A stretch of DNA of 62,422 bases from an uncultured Collinsella sp. (lineage in GTDB: Bacteria; Actinomycetota; Coriobacteriia; Coriobacteriales; Coriobacteriaceae): contig UQPF01000014.1 in assembly GCA_900542905.1 (NCBI GenBank), positions 1 through 62,422 of the forward strand, written 5' to 3'. Positions 14,111-22,882 of this stretch are shown here, in pieces. Each line of letters starts with the position of its first letter. The stretch's first letter is position 1. The position numbers and the translations under genes were made by a program. A model generated the notes under the pieces. That model ran no database searches. It saw only the letters and a list, made by a program, of their open reading frames with translations, and was not told the origin of the DNA.

Positions 14111-16135
14111 ATGCGTCAATTTAAGACCGAGAGCAAAAAACTGCTCGACCTCATGATCAACTCCATCTACACCAATAAGGAAATCTTCCTGCGCGAGCTT
14201 ATCTCTAACGCGAGCGACGCCGTCGACAAGCTCAACTTTAAGAGTCTGCAGGACCCGAGCGTCAAGATCGACCAGGGCGACCTGGCCATTCGCGTCTCCT
14301 TTGATAAAGACGCCCGCACCATTACCATCTCGGATAACGGCATTGGCATGACCGCCGAGGAGCTCGAGCGCAACCTAGGCACTATCGCTCATTCCGGCTC
14401 CGAGGAGTTTAAGACCGAGAACGCCGAGCAGCAGGGTTCGGATGTCGACATCATCGGCCAGTTTGGCGTGGGCTTCTACTCGGCTTTTATGGTCGCCAGC
14501 CATGTGAAGGTCGTCAGCCGCGCCTACGGCGAGGATGTCGCCCATGTGTGGGAATCCGACGGTCTTGAGGGCTACACCATCGAGGACGGCGAGCGCGCCG
14601 AGCACGGTTCCGATGTCATCCTGACGCTGCGCGAGAACGAGAAGCTCGACGCCGACGGCGAGGCCGAGACCTACGATCGCTTCCTGACCGAGTGGGGCCT
14701 CAAGAGCCTGATTCAGCAGTACAGCAACTATGTGCGCTACCCGATTCAGATGATGGTGTCCAAGAGCCGCCAGAAACCCAAGCCCGAGGACGCCGGCGAC
14801 GATTACAAGCCCGAGTACGAGGACTACCAGGAGCTTGAGACCGTCAACTCCATGACGCCGATCTGGAAAAAGCGCAGCTCCGATGTCGAGCAGAAGGACT
14901 ACGACGAGTTCTACAAGTCTACGTTCCACGACTTTGACGATCCCGCGCGCACCATCAGCTTCCACGCCGAGGGTACGCTCGAGTACGACGCACTGCTGTT
15001 TGTGCCAGGTCGCGCGCCGTTCGATCTGTACAGCAAAGATTACGAGAAGGGCCTGTCGCTCTACAGCTCCAACGTCCTGATTATGGAGAAGTGCGACGAC
15101 CTGCTGCCCGACTACTACAACTTTGTCCGCGGCGTCGTGGATTCCGCCGACGTGTCGCTCAACATCTCGCGCGAGACGCTGCAGCAGAACCGTCAGCTCA
15201 AGGCCATCGCCAAGCGTGTGGAAAAGAAGATTACCGCCGACCTTGAGGATATGCGCGACAACGACCGCGAGGCCTACGAGAAGTTCTTTGAGAACTTTGG
15301 CCGCGGCCTCAAGTACGGCATCTACTCGAGTTATGGCATGAAGGCCGATGAGCTCGCCGATCTGTTGCTGTTCTGGTCTGCCAAGGAACAGAAGATGATT
15401 ACCCTGGCCGAGTATGCCAAGGGCATGCCCGAGGATCAGAAGGCCATCTACTACGCCGCCGGCGACTCGCGTGAGCGCTTGGCCAAGATGCCCGTGGTAA
15501 AGGGCGTGCTCGACCGCGGCTATGACGTGCTGCTTCTGACGCAGGACGTGGATGAGTTCACCTTCCAGGCCATGCGTGAGTACGTTGCCGCCGATATGCC
15601 CAAGGTCTACGAGGACGATGCTGCCCGCGAGGCTGCCGAGAAGGCTGTGGCCGACGGTGCCGAGCCCGAGGTCGAGGATCGTCATCTAGAGCTCAAGAAC
15701 GTTGCGACTGGTGATCTTGATCTGGCGACCGAGGACGAGAAGAAGGAGGCCGAGGACGCCACCAAGGAAAACGAGGACCTCTTTAGCGCTATGAAGGAGG
15801 CGCTCGGTGACAAGGTCGAGAAAGTTGCCGTCTCCGCGCGCCTGACCGATGCCCCCGCTTGCATCACCACCGAGGGCCCGCTTTCGCTTGAGATGGAGAA
15901 GGTGCTCCAGAAGGGACCCGAGGGCGCGCCCGACGGTATGCCCAAGAGCCAGCGCGTGCTCGAGCTCAACGCCAAGCACCCGGTCTTTGCCAAGCTCGTC
16001 GCTGCTCAGAAGGCGGGCGACACTGACAAGATCAAGCAGTACTCAGGCTTGCTCTACGATCAGGCCCTGCTGGTCGAGGGCATCCTCCCCGAGGACCCCG
16101 TGGCCTTCGCGGCGGCTGTTTGCAACTTGATGTAG
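14111..16135 (+). CDS. htpG: chaperone HtpG (Hsp90)
   Basis: 674 aa ATP-dependent chaperone of the cytosol. The N-terminal GHKL ATPase shows ELISNASDAVDKL, DNGIGM and GQFGVGFYSAFMV. The middle domain has the conserved NISRETLQQNRQLKAI, and the C-terminal dimerisation domain is complete. It is slightly longer than E. coli HtpG because of an acidic insertion near residues 495-560 (EAAEKAVADGAEPEVEDR, then a DEKKEAEDATKENED stretch). GAAAGGA precedes ATG 14111. Confidence 0.97.
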   Translation: MRQFKTESKKLLDLMINSIYTNKEIFLRELISNASDAVDKLNFKSLQDPSVKIDQGDLAIRVSFDKDARTITISDNGIGMTAEELERNLGTIAHSGSEEFKTENAEQQGSDVDIIGQFGVGFYSAFMVASHVKVVSRAYGEDVAHVWESDGLEGYTIEDGERAEHGSDVILTLRENEKLDADGEAETYDRFLTEWGLKSLIQQYSNYVRYPIQMMVSKSRQKPKPEDAGDDYKPEYEDYQELETVNSMTPIWKKRSSDVEQKDYDEFYKSTFHDFDDPARTISFHAEGTLEYDALLFVPGRAPFDLYSKDYEKGLSLYSSNVLIMEKCDDLLPDYYNFVRGVVDSADVSLNISRETLQQNRQLKAIAKRVEKKITADLEDMRDNDREAYEKFFENFGRGLKYGIYSSYGMKADELADLLLFWSAKEQKMITLAEYAKGMPEDQKAIYYAAGDSRERLAKMPVVKGVLDRGYDVLLLTQDVDEFTFQAMREYVAADMPKVYEDDAAREAAEKAVADGAEPEVEDRHLELKNVATGDLDLATEDEKKEAEDATKENEDLFSAMKEALGDKVEKVAVSARLTDAPACITTEGPLSLEMEKVLQKGPEGAPDGMPKSQRVLELNAKHPVFAKLVAAQKAGDTDKIKQYSGLLYDQALLVEGILPEDPVAFAAAVCNLM

Positions 16136-16142
16136 TTAGGTA

Positions 16143-16212
16143 GTTACGCGGTTCTACGAACCGCGTAACGGCTCGACGCTGCCCTCAGTTCCGCCGTTCT
16201 AACGAACGGCGG
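16143..16212. repeat. two perfect palindromes after htpG
   Basis: GTTACGCGGTTC/GAACCGCGTAAC (12 bp, loop TAC, 16143-16169) and CCGCCGTTC/GAACGGCGG (9 bp, loop TAAC, 16191-16212). Both have the inner sequence GTTC-TA(A)C-GAAC, so they look related. Neither has a U-run. Confidence 0.7.
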
Positions 16213-16256
16213 ACCAGTCGACGCTGCGCGGGCGCCAGAGCGACAACTTGTCATTC

Positions 16257-16298
16257 AAAGAGGACGGCATGACCAGAAGGTCTATGCCGTCCTCTTTT
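16257..16298. terminator. strong bidirectional terminator after htpG
   Basis: AAAGAGGACGGCAT (16257-16270) pairs with ATGCCGTCCTCTTT (16284-16297), extended by GACC/GGTC around an AGAA loop, with T and A runs on the two sides. Confidence 0.85.
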
Positions 16299-16369
16299 CA
16301 TGCCAATTTGTTCGCTCTGGCGCCCGCTCGCTGGCATTGCCAAAACATCGACGTTGCCGTGGTCCTAAG

Positions 16370-16435
16370 TAGTCATTGGGGACGTTTTTGTTTGACTAGT
16401 CGTTTAAGAACGTCCCCGATGACTATTTGAATTGC
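16370..16435. repeat. inverted repeat with GGGGAC core
   Basis: TAGTCATTGGGGACGTT (16370-16386) is inverted as AACGTCCCCGATGACTA (16419-16435) with one mismatch, spacer 32 nt. One of several intergenic palindromes of this type in the window. Confidence 0.6.
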
Positions 16436-16456
16436 TAATTTGTGCGGGTTGTGGTT

Positions 16457-16495
16457 TTGTGACCTGCTGAAATTTAGGATACTGTACATCTGTAC
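16457..16495 (+). promoter_or_regulatory. promoter with overlapping palindrome upstream of the first YhgE/Pip gene
   Basis: TTGTGA (16457-16462), 17-bp spacer, TACTGT (16480-16485). GTACA-TC-TGTAC (16484-16495) overlaps the end of the -10 and the expected start site, as an operator would. The rest of the gap to 16626 contains an ACCATTGT/ACAATGGT inverted repeat (16539-16546 and 16573-16580). Confidence 0.5.
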
Positions 16496-16626
16496 GTTAA
16501 CTCATCTTCGTAGTATATTGCTACCCGCAAAACTCAGTACCATTGTGCCGCGAGGCACTAAAGCGCCTACGTACAATGGTTGTCGATAGTACGATTCGAT
16601 TTAACGACAGGATGGATGGTCCAAGC

Positions 16627-19392
16627 GTGAGTCTCGGCAGCAAACTATCCAATGCAAAGGTGTCCTTTGCGATCTTTAAGCGCGACATTAAGCGACTGCT
16701 TGTGAACCCCGTCGCCTTGGTGGTTACCCTTGGCGTGTGCGTTATTCCCTCGCTGTATGCCTGGTACAACATCGTGGCCAACTGGGATCCGTACGGAAAT
16801 ACCCAGGGTATCAAGATTGCCATCGCCAACAACGATCGGGGCACCCAAAACGACTTGGTGGGCGAGCTCAACGCGGGCGATCAGGTTGTCGATCAGCTCA
16901 AGGAGAACGATCAGCTGGGCTGGACCTTCGTCGATTCGGCGTCCGATGCCAAGGAGGGCGTCGAGAGCGGTGAGTACTATGCGGCCATCGTAATCCCCAA
17001 GAACTTCTCGGATAACCTGGTTTCGATGCTCGACGGCAACTACCATCAGCCCAAGCTTACGTACTACGTCAATGAGAAGAAGAGCGCCATTGCACCCAAG
17101 GTTACCGACACCGGTGCAAGTACCATCGAGAAGCAGATCAACTCGGAATTTGTCTCCACGGTGGGCGAGACCGTTGCCAGTATTGCCAAGGATGCCGGAG
17201 TCGATTTAAAGGACAAGGCAACCCAGACTCAGGATTCGTTGGCAAGTTCTGTCTCCGAGGCATCCGATACCTTGGGCGAGGTGCGCGATTCGATTGGCGA
17301 TATGAATGCCGCCATCGATAAGACGAGTGGCGCCATCGCCTCGGCCGATGCGGCACTTGCCGGCCTGCAGGGTCAGGCGCCGTCACTGACGCAGGCGATC
17401 TCTCAGGGTAACGACCTGCTGGGCGAAGCTCGCACCACGGCGGGTAACTCTATCGCCTCGCTCTCCAAGGCGCTCTCGGAAGGCAGCCTTGCGCTTACCA
17501 AGACGTCGGCCTTCGCGAACGCTGCCATCGGCAAGCTGACGGGCACGGTCACATCTACGACCACCCGTATCGACAACTCGCTCGAGTCTCTCCAAGCGAC
17601 AATCGACCACAATAAGGCCGTTATCGGGCACTTAGAGATTCTCGCCAATGACACGTCGACAGGTTCCGAGGAAATTGACGCGCGCATTGTATCGACCATC
17701 GATTTGCTTCGAGAGCAGAATGAAAAGCTTCAGAGCATCAAGGACGGTCTGTCTGCGCAGTCGAGCGCCATGGCGAATGACGCCGCGGCTGTCTCGGGTG
17801 CCAGCGAAGCTATCAATAACGCAATTCAGACCGGTGCGACCAACCTTGGCCAGGCCCAGACGGACCTGGGTCAAAACGCGCTGCCGAAGGCCTCGAGCGC
17901 GCTTGATTCCTTTGCCGCCGTCTCGGGTGATTTGACGGGTATCGTATCTGGCCTCACGCCCACGATTGCAAGCGCGCGCGGTACGCTTTCGCAGCTTAAC
18001 GCTACGCTCGGCCAGGCCAAGACCACGCTGTCCCAGACCGATTCCTCGCTTGCCAAGGTCCAGGACAAGCTTGCGACCGCAGCCAATGACATCGCGGCGC
18101 TGCAGACCTCTGAGTCTATGGGCGAGCTCGCCGACCTTATGGGCGTCGATGTCAATGACGTGGCAGATTTCATGGCCTCTCCGGTCGAGCTGACGTCCAA
18201 GTCGATCTATCCGGTCAAGAGCTTTGGCTCGGGCATCGCTCCCTTCTACACCAATCTGGCGCTTTGGGTGGGCGGCTATGTGCTCATCGCCATCTACAAG
18301 CTCGAGGTCGACCGTGAAGGTGTTGGCAGCTTTACGGCGCGCCAAGGCTACTTTGGCCGCTGGTTGCTCATGGTGATCCTGGGCGCGTTGCAGGCCATCA
18401 TCGTTACGGTGGGTGATCTGGTCATTGGCGTACAGTGCGTCAACCCGCTGCTGTTCGTGCTGGGCGGCATCGCCATCTCGTTTACGTACGTCAACATCAT
18501 TTACGCGCTGTCCACTACGTTTAAGCACATCGGCAAGGCAATCGGCGTCATTCTGGTTATCGTGCAGATCCCGGGTTCGTCGGGCATGTACCCCATCGAG
18601 ATGATGCCTGGCTTCTTCCAGTGGCTGCACCCGCTGCTGCCCTTTACCTACGGCATCAATCTGCTGCGCGAGACGGTCGGCGGCATGTACTCGTTTAACT
18701 ACCTGTTTAACCTGTGCATTCTGGGCGTGTTCTTGATCGTGGCGCTCTTTATCGGCCTGCAGCTGCGTCCGCTGCTGCTCAACCTTAACCTGCTCTTTGA
18801 TAAACAGCTCTCCACGACCGGTATGATGATTTGCGAGTCCAACGACCTGCCGCGCCAGCGCTACTCGCTGCGCACGGCCATGCGCGTCATGCTCGATTCC
18901 GATTCGTACCGTCGCGAACTGCTCGATCATGCGGTCGCCTTTGAACATCGCTACCCGTACTACATCAAGGGCGGTTTTGCCGCCGTGGTGGGCGTTCAGG
19001 TCCTGCTCTTTGTCCTGTCGACGGTTCTCGATATCGACAATAACGGCAAGATCATCCTGCTTGTCATTTGGATCATCTCGGTTATTGCCATCTGCGGCTG
19101 GCTTATCAATATCGAATATATCCGAGCGAGCCTCAATACCCAGATGCGCATCTCGGCGCTTTCGGATGAGGACCTGCGTCGCGAGATGCGCGAACACACG
19201 GCCGCCATTCCTGCCGCCCGCCACATGTTTGGCCTCAACGCCAGCGAGCGTGGTGCCAAGGGCGGCGATCAGTCCACGGGCCGCTTGCCGCATATCGGCT
19301 CGCACCATAAATCTCAGGGCAGCGACAGCACAGCCACAAATGATGGAGATACCACCGCGCTTGGCAAGCACTCCAAAGGAGGTGAGGCATAA
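16627..19392 (+). CDS. YhgE/Pip-family membrane protein, 921 aa
   Basis: One N-terminal membrane span (about residues 25-45) precedes the family hallmark WDPYGNTQGIKIAIANND. A long extracellular coiled-coil-like region (about 130-510, rich in Ala, Ser and Asp) follows, then about six C-terminal spans with FGSGIAPFYTNLALWVGGYVL, as in the phage infection protein Pip and ABC-2-like permeases. Two further spans and a polar tail lie beyond residue 780, an addition absent from the neighbour. The start is uncertain: GTG 16627 fits the paralogue best, while the frame is open to TTG 16543. Function unproven in the family: phage adsorption or export. The second paralogue follows directly. Confidence 0.88.
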   Translation: MSLGSKLSNAKVSFAIFKRDIKRLLVNPVALVVTLGVCVIPSLYAWYNIVANWDPYGNTQGIKIAIANNDRGTQNDLVGELNAGDQVVDQLKENDQLGWTFVDSASDAKEGVESGEYYAAIVIPKNFSDNLVSMLDGNYHQPKLTYYVNEKKSAIAPKVTDTGASTIEKQINSEFVSTVGETVASIAKDAGVDLKDKATQTQDSLASSVSEASDTLGEVRDSIGDMNAAIDKTSGAIASADAALAGLQGQAPSLTQAISQGNDLLGEARTTAGNSIASLSKALSEGSLALTKTSAFANAAIGKLTGTVTSTTTRIDNSLESLQATIDHNKAVIGHLEILANDTSTGSEEIDARIVSTIDLLREQNEKLQSIKDGLSAQSSAMANDAAAVSGASEAINNAIQTGATNLGQAQTDLGQNALPKASSALDSFAAVSGDLTGIVSGLTPTIASARGTLSQLNATLGQAKTTLSQTDSSLAKVQDKLATAANDIAALQTSESMGELADLMGVDVNDVADFMASPVELTSKSIYPVKSFGSGIAPFYTNLALWVGGYVLIAIYKLEVDREGVGSFTARQGYFGRWLLMVILGALQAIIVTVGDLVIGVQCVNPLLFVLGGIAISFTYVNIIYALSTTFKHIGKAIGVILVIVQIPGSSGMYPIEMMPGFFQWLHPLLPFTYGINLLRETVGGMYSFNYLFNLCILGVFLIVALFIGLQLRPLLLNLNLLFDKQLSTTGMMICESNDLPRQRYSLRTAMRVMLDSDSYRRELLDHAVAFEHRYPYYIKGGFAAVVGVQVLLFVLSTVLDIDNNGKIILLVIWIISVIAICGWLINIEYIRASLNTQMRISALSDEDLRREMREHTAAIPAARHMFGLNASERGAKGGDQSTGRLPHIGSHHKSQGSDSTATNDGDTTALGKHSKGGEA

Positions 19393-21582
19393 ATGAAGAA
19401 CATCCTGCATCTGTTTAAGCGCGATGTCCAAAACGTGTCTCGCTCCGTGATCGGCTTGGTTGTCGTGATGGGCCTCATTATCGTACCGTGTCTGTACGCG
19501 TGGTTTAACATCGCCGGCAGCTGGGATCCGTACGGCAACACCGGCAATCTTAAGATCGCCGTGGTCAACACCGATGAGGGTTACGAGAGCGATTTGATCC
19601 CCGTCGAGGTTAACGTGGGCGAAAACGTGACCGCCACCCTACGCGGCAACGAGAGCTTCGATTGGGTTGTGCTCAACAATCGCGAAAAGGCTATCGAGGG
19701 CGTTAAGTCGGGCGCGTACTATGCTGCCGTCGTTATCCCCAAAACGTTTAGCGCTGACATGATGACGCTTTTCTCGACCGACGTGAAACACGCCGATATC
19801 GAGTTTTACGAGAACCAGAAGGCCAACGCCATTGCGCAGATCGTGACCGAGAAGGGTTCAAGCGCCGTTCAGAGCCAGGTTAACGAAACTTTTACCGAGA
19901 CCATTACGAGCATCGGTCTTAAGACGGTGTCCAGCCTGCTCGATTACATGAGCACCGACCAGGTCAGCAACTTTATCGCCAACCTGTCCTCGACGCTTGG
20001 CGATTCGATTGAGGACCTGCGAGACGTTCAGGCAAATGCTTCGTCGCTGGCGGGCATTTTGAGCTCCACGTCCGATTCGCTGACGTCGGCGAGCGGCATG
20101 CTCAAGCAGACGGGCACGGTCGATGAGTCAACGAAGCAGCTGATGGAGCATGTCAAGAGCGGTATTAGCGATTCCAAGGAAGCGCTGAAGGACGCCAACG
20201 ACGCCATCAATGCCGCGATTGACGGAAGCACGGGCTCGTTTGACAACGTGTCCGCCGAGCTTGCGAAGGCATTTGATGCCGCGAATCAACATGTCGACCT
20301 TACAGTGTCCCAGCTCAACGATGCCGCGGCGGCGCTCAACACGCGTGCCGACGATATCGACGCCACGGCCGACCAGCTCCGCAGCTTTGCCGATCAGGTG
20401 ACTGACGAAAAACTCCAGGACAGCCTCAAGTCAGTGGCAACATCGCTGAGCAGGATTGCTGTGGAGTATCGCAACAACGCCAAGGATCTGGCGGCCACCG
20501 CGAAGTCTCTCTCCGATAGCATGGCCGAGGTCAACAACTCGCGTGCCGAGGTCGATCAGGCCATCGCCGATGCCAAGGCCGGCATCGCGGGCGCCAAATC
20601 CGATTACGATTCCACGTTCTCGGTTAAGGCCAAGGAGCTCAAGAAGACGGTTTCGGGCATTCTGGACTCGCTTGATGGCATCTCGGGCGACCTGGATAGC
20701 GCCGTAGGCGGCCTGACCGACGCGTCCGGTTCGCTGGCAAAGGGCCTCTCCAAGGCTGCAAAGCTGGTCAACAAGGCTTCTGATCAGCTGGGCGAGGCGT
20801 CGGACAAGATCAGCGCGTTTAAGGACGAGCTCGACGGCGCCTTGATGTCGGATGACCTCGCTACGATCAAGACGATGATCGGCAATGATCCCGAGGGTCT
20901 GGCCGTGTCGCTTTCCGGCCCCGTCGCGCTCGATCGCAAGCCGGTCTATCCGATCCGCAACTACGGTTCGGCCATGGCACCGTTCTACACGATTCTGTCG
21001 CTCTGGGTGGGCTCGATTGTGCTGGCGGCCATGATGAAGGTCTCGGTTGACGATGAGCTTATCAACGAGCTCATCCCCGTGCGCCTGCACGAGATCTACC
21101 TGGGCCGCTACCTGTTCTTTGGCGGTCTGGCCCTGCTGCAGGCAACGCTCGTGTGTGCGGGCGACATCCTGTTCTTTGGCATCCAGTGCGACGACCCGCT
21201 GCAGTTTGTGCTGGCGGGCTGGGTCGCGAGTCTCGTGTTCTCCAATATCGTCTACACGCTTACGGTTTCGTTTGGCGATATCGGCAAGGCGCTCGCCGTC
21301 GTGCTGCTGGTCATGCAGGTCGGCGGTTCGGGCGGCACGTTCCCCATCGAGATGACCGGCCCCGTGTTCCAGGCGATCTATCCGTTCCTGCCGTTCACCC
21401 ACGGCATCAACGCCATGCATGCCGCCATGGCCGGTGCGTACCACATGGAGTACTGGATTGAGCTAGGCATTCTGGCGAGCTATCTGATTCCGTCGCTGGC
21501 ACTGGGCGTCGTCTTCCGCCGCCCGGTCATCAAAGCCAACGACTGGATCATCGAAAAACTGGAGTCAACCAAATTGATTTAG
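19393..21582 (+). CDS. YhgE/Pip-family membrane protein, 729 aa
   Basis: Paralogue of the preceding gene with the same plan: an N-terminal span, the motif WDPYGNTGNLKIAVVNTDEG, a long alpha-helical ectodomain (about 150-480) and six C-terminal spans starting at YGSAMAPFYTILSLWVGSIVL. A very strong AAAGGAGGTGA lies just before ATG 19393 and overlaps the end of the first gene, so the two are co-translated and may form a heteromeric complex. It lacks the extra C-terminal two-span tail of its partner. Confidence 0.9.
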   Translation: MKNILHLFKRDVQNVSRSVIGLVVVMGLIIVPCLYAWFNIAGSWDPYGNTGNLKIAVVNTDEGYESDLIPVEVNVGENVTATLRGNESFDWVVLNNREKAIEGVKSGAYYAAVVIPKTFSADMMTLFSTDVKHADIEFYENQKANAIAQIVTEKGSSAVQSQVNETFTETITSIGLKTVSSLLDYMSTDQVSNFIANLSSTLGDSIEDLRDVQANASSLAGILSSTSDSLTSASGMLKQTGTVDESTKQLMEHVKSGISDSKEALKDANDAINAAIDGSTGSFDNVSAELAKAFDAANQHVDLTVSQLNDAAAALNTRADDIDATADQLRSFADQVTDEKLQDSLKSVATSLSRIAVEYRNNAKDLAATAKSLSDSMAEVNNSRAEVDQAIADAKAGIAGAKSDYDSTFSVKAKELKKTVSGILDSLDGISGDLDSAVGGLTDASGSLAKGLSKAAKLVNKASDQLGEASDKISAFKDELDGALMSDDLATIKTMIGNDPEGLAVSLSGPVALDRKPVYPIRNYGSAMAPFYTILSLWVGSIVLAAMMKVSVDDELINELIPVRLHEIYLGRYLFFGGLALLQATLVCAGDILFFGIQCDDPLQFVLAGWVASLVFSNIVYTLTVSFGDIGKALAVVLLVMQVGGSGGTFPIEMTGPVFQAIYPFLPFTHGINAMHAAMAGAYHMEYWIELGILASYLIPSLALGVVFRRPVIKANDWIIEKLESTKLI

Positions 21583-21645
21583 TTCAGCAACGTAAACGCC
21601 GTCGGAACATCGAGATCTTCCAACCCGATGCTTTAGCGTAGTGAA

Positions 21646-21716
21646 TTGCACGGGCTGCTTGGTTGTTGCTACAGTAGCGGGGCGTGCCGGGGGTCCGGTG
21701 CGCCCTGCTTTTATTT
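21646..21716 (+). promoter_or_regulatory. overlapping promoter and terminator between the YhgE pair and the DMT permease
   Basis: TTGCAC (21646-21651), 18-bp spacer, TACAGT (21670-21675) form a promoter. An 11-bp GC helix, GGGCGTGCCGG/CCGGTGCGCCC (21680-21690 and 21695-21705), is followed by TGCTTTTATTT. Transcripts reading through from the YhgE pair would form the hairpin; transcripts from the promoter start inside it. Confidence 0.55.
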
Positions 21717-21783
21717 GACCATGAGGCGGCACGCAGCCATGCGCGTGCGGACACCACGCCCAGATTGAGCGCGAGGATGCCCT

Positions 21784-22767
21784 ATGGCCCAGCATGCCAC
21801 TGACAATATCGAAATGATGCCCGATAGCCCTGTTGCTCGCGAGGACCTGGGCGCGGGCGGCACCTCCCGCGGCGCCGGCGCTCGCTCGCCGCTGTTCTGG
21901 AAAGTCCTGCTGCTTTCGGTGGCAGTCGTCTGGGGCTACTCCTTTACGACCATGAAGGACGCGCTCGACACCATTCCGGTGTTCGAACTGCTCTACGTGC
22001 GCTTTCTGCCTGCGGCGTTGGTCATGTTTTTCATCTTCCACAAGCGCATCATCGCGCACCTCAACGCCCGCAACCTTATCGTCGGACTTGGCATGGGCGC
22101 ACTTATGTGGGCCGCCTACGCCCTGCAGACAGTCGGTCTGGCGCACACCACGGCGGGCAAGAATGCTTTTTTGACGGGCACGTATTGCATCGTTGTGCCG
22201 TTCGCGAGCTATTTTCTGAGCGGCGAAAAACTCACCCGCTATAACCTGGGCGCGGCGCTGCTGTGCTTGGCGGGCATTGGCTTGGTGGCGCTCGATAGCG
22301 TTGAATTCAACATCGGTGATGTCATTACGCTGGCGGGTGCGGTCTTTTTCGCCATCCAGATGGCGGTGACTGCCAAGTACGGTCGCAAAATGGACATCAA
22401 CGTCATCACGTTTTGGATGTTTGTGGGCAACGGCGTGCTGAGCCTGGCAACGTCGCTGCTATTCGAGACCCAAGCGCCTCTGTCCGTGTGGACGCCGAGC
22501 TTTATCAGCGCGATGGCGTTTCTCTCGGTTGGTTGCACATGCGCGGCTCTGCTCATCCAAAACGTCGGCCTGGCGCATGTCTCGGCCTCGACGGGCTCAC
22601 TGCTCCTTTCGATGGAGTCGCCTTCGGGCGTGCTGTTCTCGGTGCTGCTGATGGGGGAGGCGCTCACCTCGCGCCTGCTCGCCGGCTTCGCGCTCATCTT
22701 TCTTTCGATTATCTTGAGCGAGACGCATTTCGATTTCTTGCGCCGAAAATCACACCCGCAATTGTAA
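21784..22767 (+). CDS. DMT-superfamily permease (EamA domains)
   Basis: 327 aa with about ten hydrophobic spans in two EamA repeats. The first starts WGYSFTTMKDALDTIPVFELLYVRF and the second starts after LGAALLCLAGIGLVALDS. The N-terminal 40 residues are polar and cytosolic. Family members export amino acids, metabolites or drugs; the substrate here cannot be told. Downstream is a clear terminator. Confidence 0.9.
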   Translation: MAQHATDNIEMMPDSPVAREDLGAGGTSRGAGARSPLFWKVLLLSVAVVWGYSFTTMKDALDTIPVFELLYVRFLPAALVMFFIFHKRIIAHLNARNLIVGLGMGALMWAAYALQTVGLAHTTAGKNAFLTGTYCIVVPFASYFLSGEKLTRYNLGAALLCLAGIGLVALDSVEFNIGDVITLAGAVFFAIQMAVTAKYGRKMDINVITFWMFVGNGVLSLATSLLFETQAPLSVWTPSFISAMAFLSVGCTCAALLIQNVGLAHVSASTGSLLLSMESPSGVLFSVLLMGEALTSRLLAGFALIFLSIILSETHFDFLRRKSHPQL

Positions 22768-22779
22768 ACAACTTGTTGC

Positions 22780-22804
22780 GCCGCCCTCCCAGGGCGGCAT
22801 TTTT
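22780..22804 (+). terminator. terminator after the DMT permease
   Basis: GCCGCCCT (22780-22787), CCC loop, AGGGCGGC (22791-22798), then ATTTTT. Confidence 0.85.
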
Positions 22805-22882
22805 ATGTCATGCCCTTACAGTTGTACCTTGCACTTTACGCTATCAAAGTGCGTGCTGCAAAAACGTTACTGGAGGGCTTCT

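Noticed and set aside
14375..15685. 436-residue frame on the minus strand
   Set aside because: Antisense shadow of htpG, composed of Leu/Val/Gly-rich translation with no recognisable domain.
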